Source: UBA1858 sp965227695
Lineage (GTDB): Bacteria > Pseudomonadota > Gammaproteobacteria > UBA4575
Direction of reading: 5' to 3'
DNA length: 64,000 nt
Assembly: GCA_965227695.1 (NCBI GenBank)
Contig: OZ245760.1
Location: forward strand, 1,240,001 to 1,304,000
Shown: positions 26,116 through 35,108 of the stretch, piece after piece
How positions within the stretch are numbered: position 1 is the first letter of the stretch
Layout of the letters: each line of letters begins with the position of its first letter
Made by a program: the position numbers and the translations under genes
Notes under the pieces: model-generated
Database searches by the model: none
Told to the model about the DNA's origin: nothing
The model's input: only the letters and a program-made list of their open reading frames with translations

Positions 26116-26559
26116 ATGGTAAAAATTGTGACATCAAAGAGTAATTTCAATCTAACAGGCTCATTTCGCGCTGTAATAAGTGTGTTGATGGTTTTTTTAT
26201 TGATATTTTTGCCTTTAAGTTCATGGGGTAGCAGTCTAATATCTCCAGTAGATAAATCGTCTGAAAGCTTTATTTTCCTAGATTTATCTGACAACCAAGC
26301 CGATACAATGCCATGTCATTCTAGCGATGTTGATATGACTCGTTCAGATCAAGAATCTTACAGTAGTGACTGTTGTTCTCAATCAGGTGTGCATACACAG
26401 TGTGATAACTGTGAGCAAGGCTGTACATTTGTAAAACATTATTCTAATTCTATCAATTCTTTTGCAATACTATTCTCCTCAACTCAATTGGCACTTAAGC
26501 CGAATGATCTTATTGCAACACAATTCCCAGTTCCTCCATTTCGCCCACCAGCGGCATAA
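26116..26559 (+). CDS. Secreted Cys-rich protein with C-terminal RPP motif (3)
   Basis: A 147-residue protein, or about 123 if the start is at the internal ATG just before MVFLLIFLPLSSWG. It has a signal peptide, a Cys cluster (SDCCSQSGVHTQCDNCEQGC) and the C-terminus VPPFRPPAA. It has the same arrangement as the proteins at 14967 and 16278 and again stands directly ahead of a CzcC/CusC-type gene. A periplasmic copper-related role fits, since the operon encodes a copper-type pump. No family name is recognised. Confidence 0.6.
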   Translation: MVKIVTSKSNFNLTGSFRAVISVLMVFLLIFLPLSSWGSSLISPVDKSSESFIFLDLSDNQADTMPCHSSDVDMTRSDQESYSSDCCSQSGVHTQCDNCEQGCTFVKHYSNSINSFAILFSSTQLALKPNDLIATQFPVPPFRPPAA

Positions 26560-26688
26560 ATCTATATCTTCTGTCATTTAATTAGTGCGGCGTAGAGCCT
26601 AAAAACTCAAGCACTTTTTTCAAGAAACTTTATTCTTCATCCAGCAACGTTGAGCTGTGATTTAAGAATTATGATATGGATTTATCTC

Positions 26689-27981
26689 ATGCGAGATCAA
26701 ACTAAAAACTGTCTATCTAAGACAAATATGTATGTCAGTCATTACGTAGCAATCATTGTATTGATATTGGTTGTATTCACTCAGCAGGCGAAGGCATTAA
26801 CTTTGCAGGAGGTTGAGGATATTACAAGAATGAATGATTACATTTCACAATCCCAGCTTTCTAGACGTGATGCCTTTGAAGAGTCGGCAGTCGCTGACGG
26901 CCAATTACCTGATCCGCAACTTAATGTCGGCTTATTTAATGCGCCACTTGATAATTTTGACTTAGATCGTGAGCCTAATACGCAGTTGCGATTTGGTGTT
27001 AGCCAATCTTTCCCGCGAGGTGATACGTTAAAAATTCGTACTCAACAAACTCAGTGGTCTAGCAAGGAGCAAGGTTTCCGTTCACAAGATCAATTAGCTC
27101 AATCTGTACGCATAGCACGTGAAAATTACTTGGATATTTTCTACAACGTGGGTGCGCAAGAAATTATTCATCAAAGTCACCAATACTTTTCGCAGCTTGT
27201 CGATATTGCTGAGTCTTTTTATAGCGTGGGACGAGTCAATCAGCAAGACGTGCTTCGAGCTCAATTAGAGCTCTCGCGATTAGAAGAGCGTGTCATTATT
27301 TTCAATAAGAATGAGGATCTAGCTAGGGCAGAGTTGAGTAAATGGCTTGATGACCGTGCTTACGAAGTAATTGATACAAATTTTCCAATACTTACTGAGA
27401 TTGCTGCCCAACAAGCTGTTATTGATGAGCTTGTCTATCACCCAAGCGTAAAAGCAAGTGATTCCATCATATCATTTTTCAATGAAGGAGTGTCACTCGC
27501 AGGAGAACAATATAAACCAGGTTGGAGTGTGGGTGTCGAATACAGAAAACGATTTGGCAATAATGCTGATGGCAGTGATCGAGACGATCAAATGGCTGCC
27601 TTGGTTAAAGTCGATTTGCCAATATTTACTAATAAGAGACAAGATCGGCGTTTATCATCCAGCCAATATCAGGTCATGGCAGCAAAAGACATGCGAATAG
27701 ATCAATTGCAAGTACTAAAGCGATCTGTCTTACGTGAGTTTGCAGCATTTAGAAAATTTAAAGAACAAAGTGAATTATATGACTTGCAGTTAGTTCCTGA
27801 TGCCAATGCTAATGCCAATGCATCATTGAAAGCATATCAAAGTGGTGTAACAGAATTCACCACCCTAGCCAGAGCGCGTATTACGCAACTTGATATTCAG
27901 TTAGAGGCATTGCGCGTGAAAGTAGAAGCTGCAAAGGCCCAAGCACGAATTTTATATCTTATGGAAAAGGCAGAGTCATGA
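26689..27981 (+). CDS. TolC-family channel of the second Cu/Ag RND operon
   Basis: Outer-membrane efflux protein of about 430 residues. Signal peptide HYVAIIVLILVVFTQQAKA, LPDPQLNVGLFNAPLDNFDL (typical of the CusC-like branch), then coiled-coil hairpins. The C-terminal AYQSGVTEFTTLARARITQ corresponds to the second hairpin. The start is uncertain: TTG 26650, ATG 26689 and ATG 26728 are all in frame; 26689 gives a classical charged n-region. It overlaps the following adaptor gene by 4 bases. Confidence 0.87.
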   Translation: MRDQTKNCLSKTNMYVSHYVAIIVLILVVFTQQAKALTLQEVEDITRMNDYISQSQLSRRDAFEESAVADGQLPDPQLNVGLFNAPLDNFDLDREPNTQLRFGVSQSFPRGDTLKIRTQQTQWSSKEQGFRSQDQLAQSVRIARENYLDIFYNVGAQEIIHQSHQYFSQLVDIAESFYSVGRVNQQDVLRAQLELSRLEERVIIFNKNEDLARAELSKWLDDRAYEVIDTNFPILTEIAAQQAVIDELVYHPSVKASDSIISFFNEGVSLAGEQYKPGWSVGVEYRKRFGNNADGSDRDDQMAALVKVDLPIFTNKRQDRRLSSSQYQVMAAKDMRIDQLQVLKRSVLREFAAFRKFKEQSELYDLQLVPDANANANASLKAYQSGVTEFTTLARARITQLDIQLEALRVKVEAAKAQARILYLMEKAES

Positions 27982-29456
27982 ATAAGATTATTGTACTAAC
28001 AAAAATTTTGCTGATGATTTGCATATCACTTTCTGGCGTTTCATCAGCGTTCGCTAAAGACGATAAAGAACGTGAAATTCTTTATTGGGTTGCGCCTATG
28101 GATGCAAATTTTCGTAAAGATGAACCCGGTAAATCTCCTATGGGGATGGATCTCGTCCCTGTGTATGCCAATGAGCAGCAAGGTTCTGGCAGTGAAGTCG
28201 TCATATCACCCGAAGTCATTCAAAACTTAGGTGTACGAACTGTACAGGCTGAGCGTTCAAAACTATGGCGAAAGATTTCAACGGTTGGGTTTGTTGACTA
28301 TGATGAATCGAAAATGTCACATATTCATCTGCGTACGCAAGGATGGATTGAACGTCTCAAAATGCGCTCAGAAGGTGAGCGTGTTAAAAAAGGTGAATTT
28401 CTGTTTAGTTTGTATTCGCCAGAACTCGTGAATGCCCAAGAAGAGTTTTTACAAGCTCTAAAGCTTGGTAATACATCTTTAGTCAATGCTTCAAATGATC
28501 GTTTAGTTGCATTGGGAATGTCTCAGTCAGAAGTAAGACGATTAAAAGAAAAACGTAAGGTACGACAAAACATTGCGTATTACGCACCTCAAGATGGTGT
28601 GGTTTCTAATCTCATGGTGCGTGAAGGCATGTTCGTTAAACCAGAAAATCAAATTGCCACACTTGCCGATCTCTCAACTGTGTGGGTGATGGCAGAAGTA
28701 TTTGAACGACAAAGTAGTTGGGTCAAAGAAGGTCTGCCGGCCGAAGTCGAGTTTTCCTATTTACCCGGGAAAAAATTTGAAGGGGTCGTTGAATATATCT
28801 ATCCAGATCTAGATCAAAGAACACGTGCGCTGACTGTGCGACTCAAATTTAAAAATTTTGATGAAGCATTAAAACCAAACATGTTTGGCAAGGTGTCAAT
28901 TTATGCGGGTGCCAAAGACAATATTATTGTCATTCCAAGAGAAGCCGTCATACGAACGGGAAGTGATGAAAGAGTGATTCTTGCTAAAGGAGAAGGGCGT
29001 TTTGAGCCGAGGCAAATAGTTGCAGGGATTGAAAGTGGTGATTGGATTGAAGTGAAATCGGGTCTAAAAGAGGGTGAAGATGTAGTCGTCTCAGGTCAGT
29101 TCTTAATTGATTCGGAAGCAAGCACAAAAGCGAGCTTCATGCGTATGAGCCAGCCAGATAATGCAACGGTAAAAAAATCTGAAATGGAGATGCAAGAGGA
29201 AAGCTCATTAATCATGGGAATGGGTACGATCACTGAGATATTCAAAGATGAACAGATTCTAAAAATAGATCATCAACCCATCGAAGTCCTAAATTGGCCT
29301 CGCATGGAAATGAAATTCTCTACTTATGATGAGAATGCACAAATTGATTTTGATGTGTTGAACGTAGGTGATCATGTTGAATTTAAACTACAGAAAGTCG
29401 ATGGAAAATATCTAATCATTGAAGTGTCGTCGATGGTTCATGAGGGAGGGCAATGA
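27978..29456 (+). CDS. cusB: CusB-type adaptor fused to a CusF-like C-terminal domain
   Basis: Periplasmic adaptor of 492 residues. The signal peptide is followed by a heavy-metal-binding segment (YWVAPMDANFRKDEPGKSPMGMDLVPVY), the HlyD-type barrel (VDYDESKMSHIHLRTQGWIERL, ADLSTVWVMAEVFERQ), and an extra domain from about 415. That domain (MGTITEIFKDEQILKI, NWPRMEMKFST) matches CusF, the small copper/silver chaperone, which carries W and M ligands. The fusion would deliver copper directly within the pump assembly. It overlaps the channel gene by 4 bases and is separated from the pump gene by one base. Confidence 0.92.
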   Translation: MNKIIVLTKILLMICISLSGVSSAFAKDDKEREILYWVAPMDANFRKDEPGKSPMGMDLVPVYANEQQGSGSEVVISPEVIQNLGVRTVQAERSKLWRKISTVGFVDYDESKMSHIHLRTQGWIERLKMRSEGERVKKGEFLFSLYSPELVNAQEEFLQALKLGNTSLVNASNDRLVALGMSQSEVRRLKEKRKVRQNIAYYAPQDGVVSNLMVREGMFVKPENQIATLADLSTVWVMAEVFERQSSWVKEGLPAEVEFSYLPGKKFEGVVEYIYPDLDQRTRALTVRLKFKNFDEALKPNMFGKVSIYAGAKDNIIVIPREAVIRTGSDERVILAKGEGRFEPRQIVAGIESGDWIEVKSGLKEGEDVVVSGQFLIDSEASTKASFMRMSQPDNATVKKSEMEMQEESSLIMGMGTITEIFKDEQILKIDHQPIEVLNWPRMEMKFSTYDENAQIDFDVLNVGDHVEFKLQKVDGKYLIIEVSSMVHEGGQ

Positions 29457-29457
29457 A

Positions 29458-32400
29458 ATGATTGAGTCTGTCATTGACTGGTCTCTCAAAAATAGACCGA
29501 TGGTTATTTTGCTGACCATACTTCTAGCGGCATGGAGTGTTTACGCGATTAAAAATATTGCGCTGGATGCTATCCCTGATTTGTCCGACGTGCAGGTGAT
29601 CATTAAGACGAACTATCCAGGGCAAGCCCCACAAGTTGTTGAAGATCAAGTCACATATCCACTCAGCACTGCGATGCTCTCGGTACCAAAAGCTGTGAAC
29701 GTGCGTGGGTACTCGTTCTTTGGTGATTCTTATGTCTATGTGATTTTTGAAGACGGGACAGATTTATATTGGGCGCGTTCTCGGGTGCTAGAGTATTTAA
29801 GTCAAGTGGCCAGTACCTTACCTGCTGCAGCAAAACCACAACTGGGTCCAGATGCTACCGGTGTTGGTTGGGTGTATGAGTATGCGCTAGTGGATCGCCT
29901 CGGTAATCATGATCTTTCACAGTTGCGTGGTATTCAAGACTGGTATTTAAAATATGAGTTGCAAACAGTAGACGGTGTTTCTGAAGTGGCAACGGTAGGA
30001 GGCATGGTTAAGCAGTATCAAGTCGTCGTGGATCCAAACAGTTTGCGTGCACATGACATCCCTCTTTCAAAAGTTCGCCAAGCTGTATTACGAGCTAATC
30101 AAGAAACAGGTGGATCCGTGATTGAGATGGCCGAAGCGGAATACATGGTACGCGCAACAGGATATGTCAATGATCTTGATGACTTGCGAAAAATACCATT
30201 GGCCGTCAATGAACGTGGTACACCCATTTTATTGGAAGAAGTGGCAGACATTCGTTTAGGGCCACAATTGCGGCGAGGTATTGCTGAACTTGATGGAGAG
30301 GGTGAAGTCGTGGGTGGTGTTATTGTTATGCGTTATGGTGAGAATGCCTTAGAAACCATTCAAAATGTTCAAGCACGTTTACAGACTCTTCAAGAAGGAT
30401 TGCCTGAAGGCGTTGAAATTGTCGAGACGTATAACCGCGCATCATTAATTGATCGTGCGATCTCGACACTAAACGGAAAACTTGTCGAAGAGTTTATTGT
30501 TGTTGCTTTAATTTGTGCATTGTTCCTATTTCATTTTCGCTCTGCGTTAGTGATTGTATTATCACTTCCTATTGGTATAGGTATTGCTTTTATCGTAATG
30601 TATCACATGGGGATTAATGCCAATATCATGTCCCTTGGTGGCATTGCCATAGCCATCGGTGCAATGGTGGATGCTGCTATTGTCATGGTGGAAAATGCAC
30701 ATAAGCATATTGAACGTATGGGTAATCAACCCTACGATCGATTAGCCTTGATTGGAAAATCTGCTAAAGAGGTGGGTCCTCCAATTTTTTTCTCGTTGAT
30801 CATCATCACATTAAGTTTTTTGCCTGTGTTTGCCCTAGAAGCACAAGAAGGTAAATTATTTGGCCCGCTTGCTTATACAAAAACATTTGCTATGGCAGGT
30901 GCGGCATTTCTTGCTATTACACTTGTCCCTGTCTTGATGGGGATTTTTATTCGAGGACACATCACACCAGAAAATAAAAATCCTGCAAATAAAATGTTGA
31001 TTGCAGCATACCGTCCTCTTATTAGTCTCGTGTTGAAAGCACCAAAAACCATTTTATTCATCATTGTAATTGCAGTTGCAATTGGATTGTGGCCTGTCAC
31101 CAAACTGGGCAGTGAATTCATGCCAGATTTGAATGAAGGTGATTTGATGTATATGCCAACGACATATCCATCAATTTCAATAGGCAAAGCACAAGAGCTA
31201 TTACAGCAAACTGATAAACTCATTCGCACGGTACCAGAAGTTGAGCGCGTCTTCGGAAAAATTGGACGTGCAGATACTGCTACCGACCCTGCACCTCTCA
31301 CCATGATCGAGACCGTCATTAAGCTGAAACCGCAAGATCAATGGCGAGAAGGTATGACTATCTCTGAACTGAAAAAAGAGTTTAATCAGTTAGTGAATTT
31401 TCCCGGTCTAACGAATGCATGGGTGATGCCCATTAAAACTCGGATTGACATGCTCTCAACTGGAATAAAAACACCGGTTGGTATCAAAATAGCGGGAACG
31501 GACTTAGATGTGATCCAACAAATTGGTACCGAAGTGGAAGAAGTTATCAAACAAGTACCGGGGACTGCATCTGCCTATTCCGAACGTGTTGCCAGTGGTC
31601 GATACGTGATCGTGGATATTGATCGTAATGCAGCTGCGCGATACGCATTAGATATTTTAGAAATACAAGAAGTCATTCGTACAGCGATAGGGGGTATGCA
31701 GGTCTCTATGACCACGGAAGGGTTGGAGCGTTATCCAATCAACATACGTTATCCAAGAGATTGGCGCGACTCACTTGAACAGTTACGCAATTTGCCAATT
31801 GTCACTCCAACCGGTGCGCATGTGCAGTTACAAGATGTCGCCACCATTGAGATAGAGATGGGTCCCGCGATGATTAAAACAGAAAATGCGCGGCTCAATG
31901 GCTGGATATTTGTCGATATAGCAGGAAGGGATTTAGGATCGTATGTTAACGAAGCTAAACAAATAGTCGCAGACAAAGTTGAACTTCCAGCAGGCTATAC
32001 GGTTTCATGGTCAGGACAATATGAGTATCTACTTCGTGCAAAAGAAAAGTTAACGCTTGTTATTCCAGTGACGCTCGCGATTATTATCTTGTTGCTATAT
32101 TTAAACTTTAGAAGCTTTACAGAAGTGCTCATTGTTATGGGTACACTGCCAATGGCTTTAGTTGGAGGCGTCTTACTCCTATATTTTTTAGATTATGATT
32201 TATCAGTTGCTGTTGGCATTGGCTTTATCGCGCTAGCAGGTGTCAGTGTCGAAATTGGTGTGGTGATGCTTGTGTATTTAAATCAAGCATTACAATACCA
32301 AAAAGAATTAGCAGAAAAAGAAAATAAACCGCTTACGGTTGATGCAATTAAAGAAGCGATTAAAAGTGGTGCATTGTTGCGTGTTAGACCCATCATGATG

Positions 32401-32589
32401 ACTGTGTTCACGATTGTGTTTGGTTTGTTGACTGTGATGATTGGATCAGGAACCGGCTCAGAAGTGATGCGTAGAATTGCTACACCAATGGTTGGTGGGA
32501 TAGTGAGCGCAACAATATTAACATTGATTGTCATTCCTTCGGTATTTTTAGTGATACACACAATGCGCTTAAAGAAGGGCTCAATATAG
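29458..32589 (+). CDS. cusA: CusA-type Cu/Ag RND efflux pump
   Basis: Complete 1043-residue heavy-metal RND pump. The proton-relay motif IAIGAMVDAAIVMVENAHKHIE at about residue 398 has the A-MVDAAIVM-EN form of copper/silver pumps, unlike the DFG form in czcA. Other landmarks: ALDAIPDLSDVQVIIKT, GSEFMPDLNEGDLMYMPTTYPS (Met-rich as in CusA), and GIGFIALAGVSVEIGVVML. I use ATG 29458, one base after the cusB stop; an in-frame upstream ATG lies inside cusB. Together with the two preceding genes it makes a complete tripartite exporter, the second copper-type set in the window. Confidence 0.94.
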   Translation: MIESVIDWSLKNRPMVILLTILLAAWSVYAIKNIALDAIPDLSDVQVIIKTNYPGQAPQVVEDQVTYPLSTAMLSVPKAVNVRGYSFFGDSYVYVIFEDGTDLYWARSRVLEYLSQVASTLPAAAKPQLGPDATGVGWVYEYALVDRLGNHDLSQLRGIQDWYLKYELQTVDGVSEVATVGGMVKQYQVVVDPNSLRAHDIPLSKVRQAVLRANQETGGSVIEMAEAEYMVRATGYVNDLDDLRKIPLAVNERGTPILLEEVADIRLGPQLRRGIAELDGEGEVVGGVIVMRYGENALETIQNVQARLQTLQEGLPEGVEIVETYNRASLIDRAISTLNGKLVEEFIVVALICALFLFHFRSALVIVLSLPIGIGIAFIVMYHMGINANIMSLGGIAIAIGAMVDAAIVMVENAHKHIERMGNQPYDRLALIGKSAKEVGPPIFFSLIIITLSFLPVFALEAQEGKLFGPLAYTKTFAMAGAAFLAITLVPVLMGIFIRGHITPENKNPANKMLIAAYRPLISLVLKAPKTILFIIVIAVAIGLWPVTKLGSEFMPDLNEGDLMYMPTTYPSISIGKAQELLQQTDKLIRTVPEVERVFGKIGRADTATDPAPLTMIETVIKLKPQDQWREGMTISELKKEFNQLVNFPGLTNAWVMPIKTRIDMLSTGIKTPVGIKIAGTDLDVIQQIGTEVEEVIKQVPGTASAYSERVASGRYVIVDIDRNAAARYALDILEIQEVIRTAIGGMQVSMTTEGLERYPINIRYPRDWRDSLEQLRNLPIVTPTGAHVQLQDVATIEIEMGPAMIKTENARLNGWIFVDIAGRDLGSYVNEAKQIVADKVELPAGYTVSWSGQYEYLLRAKEKLTLVIPVTLAIIILLLYLNFRSFTEVLIVMGTLPMALVGGVLLLYFLDYDLSVAVGIGFIALAGVSVEIGVVMLVYLNQALQYQKELAEKENKPLTVDAIKEAIKSGALLRVRPIMMTVFTIVFGLLTVMIGSGTGSEVMRRIATPMVGGIVSATILTLIVIPSVFLVIHTMRLKKGSI

Positions 32590-32714
32590 GACTTCAATGT
32601 GAAGCATATAACTACAACTAACTTATATTCTTAACATTGTTCCAGGCTTCGTATTAGATTAAGCGCTAAATCTAATTGAGGTTAAAGTATTGGATATTTC
32701 AGTAAATTAAATGG

Positions 32715-32745
32715 TTGACCTTGGACCTAAGTGCAAGGTTAAGCT
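32715..32745 (+). promoter_or_regulatory. MerR-type promoter/operator controlling the merR operon
   Basis: TTGACC (-35, 32715-32720) and TAAGCT (-10, 32740-32745) are 19 bases apart, the stretched spacing that MerR-family activators correct. An exact inverted repeat ACCTTG (32718-32723) / CAAGGT (32734-32739) fills the spacer, as in CueR/ZntR/PbrR operators. It reads toward merR at 32788, so self-regulation of that operon is likely. Confidence 0.85.
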
Positions 32746-32787
32746 CTTAATTAAAGGTAGGCGTGTGTTAATAAGTGAGGCATATAA

Positions 32788-33219
32788 ATGTTCACCATCG
32801 GGCAGTTAGCCAAAGTAAGTAAAGTGAAGGTTGATACTTTGCGTTATTACGAACGTACAAATCTTCTTACGCCTATTTCTCGATCTCAGGCAGGTTATCG
32901 TATTTATGATCAAGAATCTGTCAATCGCGTACGTTTTATCAAAAAAGCACAATCTCTTGGGTTTTCGTTAAAAGAAGTCGGTCAATTACTCAAGTTTGAT
33001 GGTTCAGCTGAAGCAACTGCAGGAGATGTATTAGCTATTACAAAACAAAAAATATGTCAGCAAAACAAAAAAATTAAGGAGTTGAAAGAGATAGAAAATA
33101 TTCTCAAGCACTTAGCCGAGCAATGCTCTGGTAAAGGTCCGGCCCACGAATGTCCGATATTAAGGTTTTTATATCCCCCATCAAACAGTGAGAGTAATAA
33201 GAAGGAGGGAGAAGCATAA
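32788..33219 (+). CDS. MerR-family metal-responsive regulator (ZntR/CadR/PbrR-like)
   Basis: A 143-residue MerR regulator: winged HTH (IGQLAKVSKVKVDTLRYYERTNLL), dimerisation helix, and a C-terminal metal loop with Cys113 and Cys122 in CSGKGPAHECPIL, spaced like Cys115/Cys124 of ZntR. The position equivalent to ZntR Cys79 seems to be in ATAGDV and carries no cysteine; the nearest Cys is at 90. The metal site may therefore differ. A MerR-type operator lies 43 bases upstream. The downstream DUF2933 gene starts at its stop (TAATGG), so the two are cotranscribed. Confidence 0.9.
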   Translation: MFTIGQLAKVSKVKVDTLRYYERTNLLTPISRSQAGYRIYDQESVNRVRFIKKAQSLGFSLKEVGQLLKFDGSAEATAGDVLAITKQKICQQNKKIKELKEIENILKHLAEQCSGKGPAHECPILRFLYPPSNSESNKKEGEA

Positions 33220-33476
33220 TGGCTAAAAATAATTCCAGCGATGAAAATGTTAATAGTTCATCGCACTGTTGGTACAGTCGACGCAACTGGATGACGATAT
33301 TTTTCATCGCTGTCATTTCATTTTATCTTTTTACAGAACATCAAGCACATTTGTTTGGCGTATTGCCTTGGTTAATTTTACTAGCATGTCCACTAATGCA
33401 TTTATTTATGCATCGCAGTCATGGAGGGCATGATCATTCTTCACGTCAACACAATGAGAGGAAGGATGATGTCTGA
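33219..33476 (+). CDS. DUF2933 small membrane protein
   Basis: An 85-residue protein with two membrane segments (NWMTIFFIAVISFYLF and HLFGVLPWLILLACPLMHLF) followed by a His-rich tail (MHRSHGGHDHSSRQH). This is the DUF2933 pattern, common in metal-efflux operons. The His tail suggests metal binding at the membrane face. Function unknown. It overlaps merR by one base and precedes a permease gene by about 100 bases. Confidence 0.82.
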   Translation: MAKNNSSDENVNSSSHCWYSRRNWMTIFFIAVISFYLFTEHQAHLFGVLPWLILLACPLMHLFMHRSHGGHDHSSRQHNERKDDV

Positions 33477-33578
33477 ACATGTAAGTATTCCTAGTTGCGG
33501 ACTTAGGCGCAATCTATGAAAAGTATGCAGCCTAGTTACCTGTATTTATCCCATCAATGATTCAAAGGGAGGCCTTCT

Positions 33579-34658
33579 ATGGATAGTCACAATCATACAC
33601 ATGAACATGCTCAGCATAACGTGAGTTCTTGTCATGCAAAAAAAGGGAGACTGGATTATTTATTATGGGGTTCCATTACTGCAGTCGTGATTTTATACCT
33701 TCTGTATTGGTTGTTTCCGACCGAGGCAGCGACCATAACTCAGTTGGAGATCCTATCAAGGTCTGTATTTGAGTTGATGAATACGATTTGGTGGGGGATT
33801 ACGATTGGAATTATTATGGTCGCACTTTTGTCAAAGGTGCCGCGTGAATTTGTAGTTTCGTTATTAGGCACAGGGCAAGGGATTGGAGGTATTCTTCGTG
33901 CAACGTTAGGCGGCGTATTATTAGACCTGTGTAGCCATGGAATTCTAATGGTTGGCGCCAAACTATATGAACGTGGCGCTAGTGCAGGGCAAGTCATGGC
34001 TTTTTTAGTGGCCAGTCCATGGAATTCTTTTTCACTCACATTAATTCTAATCGCATTAATTGGAATCAAATGGACGCTCGCATTTATTGTTGCCTCAATG
34101 TTTATAGCGATCATTACCGGATATATTTTTGATCGACTAATTGCTGTAAAGGTATTGCCAGAAAACTCACATCAAATCGACTTGCCAAAAGACTTCAAGT
34201 TTTGGGCAGAAGCCAAGAATCGTTTTCGTAAAACTCAGTTCACGCGACAGTTTTTTGGAGAAATGATGAAAGATGGGATCATAGAATCGCGTATGGTCAT
34301 TCGATGGATTCTGTTTGGTGTGCTGCTCGCAGGAATAATTCGTGCATTTGTTGACGCAACAACATTTCAAACTTATTTTGGACCAACATTGGCTGGCTTA
34401 GGACTTACGGTTTTGGTCGCGACCATTTTAGAAGTCTGTTCAGAAGGGTCTACTCCTGTAGCTGCAGATATTCTCACGCGCGCGAATGCGCCAGGGAATA
34501 GTTTTGCTTTTTTAATGACAGGAGTATCAACGGATTACACTGAGATTATGGTGTTAAAAGATGCGACTAAGTCGTGGAAGATTGCACTATTTTTACCATT
34601 AATTACAGTGCCACAAGTTATTTTTATAGCATGGCTAATTAATCTTCAAACAGTATGA
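33579..34658 (+). CDS. COG0701-type permease (YraQ/ArsP-like)
   Basis: A 359-residue polytopic membrane protein of the COG0701 permease family. The N-terminus is His-rich (HNHTHEHAQHN, likely metal-binding), followed by about eight membrane helices. Conserved segments include GVLLDLCSHGILMVGAKLYERGAS, AFLVASPWNSFSLTLIL and ATILEVCSEGSTPVAADIL. ArsP members of the family export organoarsenicals; others have unknown substrates. In a MerR-controlled unit next to DUF2933, divalent metal or metalloid export is the likely job (inference). A good AGGGAGG site precedes the ATG. Confidence 0.85.
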   Translation: MDSHNHTHEHAQHNVSSCHAKKGRLDYLLWGSITAVVILYLLYWLFPTEAATITQLEILSRSVFELMNTIWWGITIGIIMVALLSKVPREFVVSLLGTGQGIGGILRATLGGVLLDLCSHGILMVGAKLYERGASAGQVMAFLVASPWNSFSLTLILIALIGIKWTLAFIVASMFIAIITGYIFDRLIAVKVLPENSHQIDLPKDFKFWAEAKNRFRKTQFTRQFFGEMMKDGIIESRMVIRWILFGVLLAGIIRAFVDATTFQTYFGPTLAGLGLTVLVATILEVCSEGSTPVAADILTRANAPGNSFAFLMTGVSTDYTEIMVLKDATKSWKIALFLPLITVPQVIFIAWLINLQTV

Positions 34659-34692
34659 AACTTAATCCAAATATTTTAGTAAGGAGGATATT

Positions 34693-34821
34693 ATGATGCA
34701 CGATGGTAATGGGTTTCTATCACATTGGGGATTTGGCTTCGGTCATTGGACCCTTGGGTTTTTGTTTTGGATTGTTGTCATTATTTTGTTAGTAGCGTTA
34801 GTAAAAACGATATCAAAATAA
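34693..34821 (+). CDS. Small single-span membrane protein (42 residues)
   Basis: An ORF with a strong AAGGAGG site 6 bases before its double ATG. The product starts MMHDGNGFLSHWGFGFGHW and continues as one membrane helix (LFWIVVIILLVALVKT). Short His/Gly/Trp proteins of this type, similar to the membrane part of SHOCT proteins, often accompany copper genes. It ends the merR-permease unit, 35 bases after the permease. Confidence 0.65.
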   Translation: MMHDGNGFLSHWGFGFGHWTLGFLFWIVVIILLVALVKTISK

Positions 34822-35108
34822 AATAAGTGTAAAGGGATTCAACTAAGTTTCGTTAATGAAAATACGTGTGTATAACAAATTGGTAGTCAAGTGTTTTGTA
34901 AAGAAATTTTGAACACTCGCTTATGTATATATGACATGAAATTCATTTTGATTATAGCTTATGTTTAATGTGATGAATGTCTACAGGAGATCGAACTTTA
35001 TCAATTCATTATTAGTCAAATATTAGGAGGATTATTTCATGACACATGTCTAATGCGCAAATTTTAGTACTATTATATTTTATTAATTAATAACAGTGGA
35101 GTAACAAC
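34822..35108. other. AT-rich intergenic region upstream of the HvfA-like gene
   Basis: No gene is visible. An AGGAGG at 35024-35029 lies before an ATG at 35039 that opens only a 5-codon frame (M-T-H-V stop). The HvfA-like gene has its own site (GTGGAG) at about 35097. Confidence 0.4.

Noticed and set aside
29419..29457. Upstream start for the second cusA
   Set aside because: In frame but inside the end of cusB; the ATG at 29458 directly after the cusB stop matches family starts.
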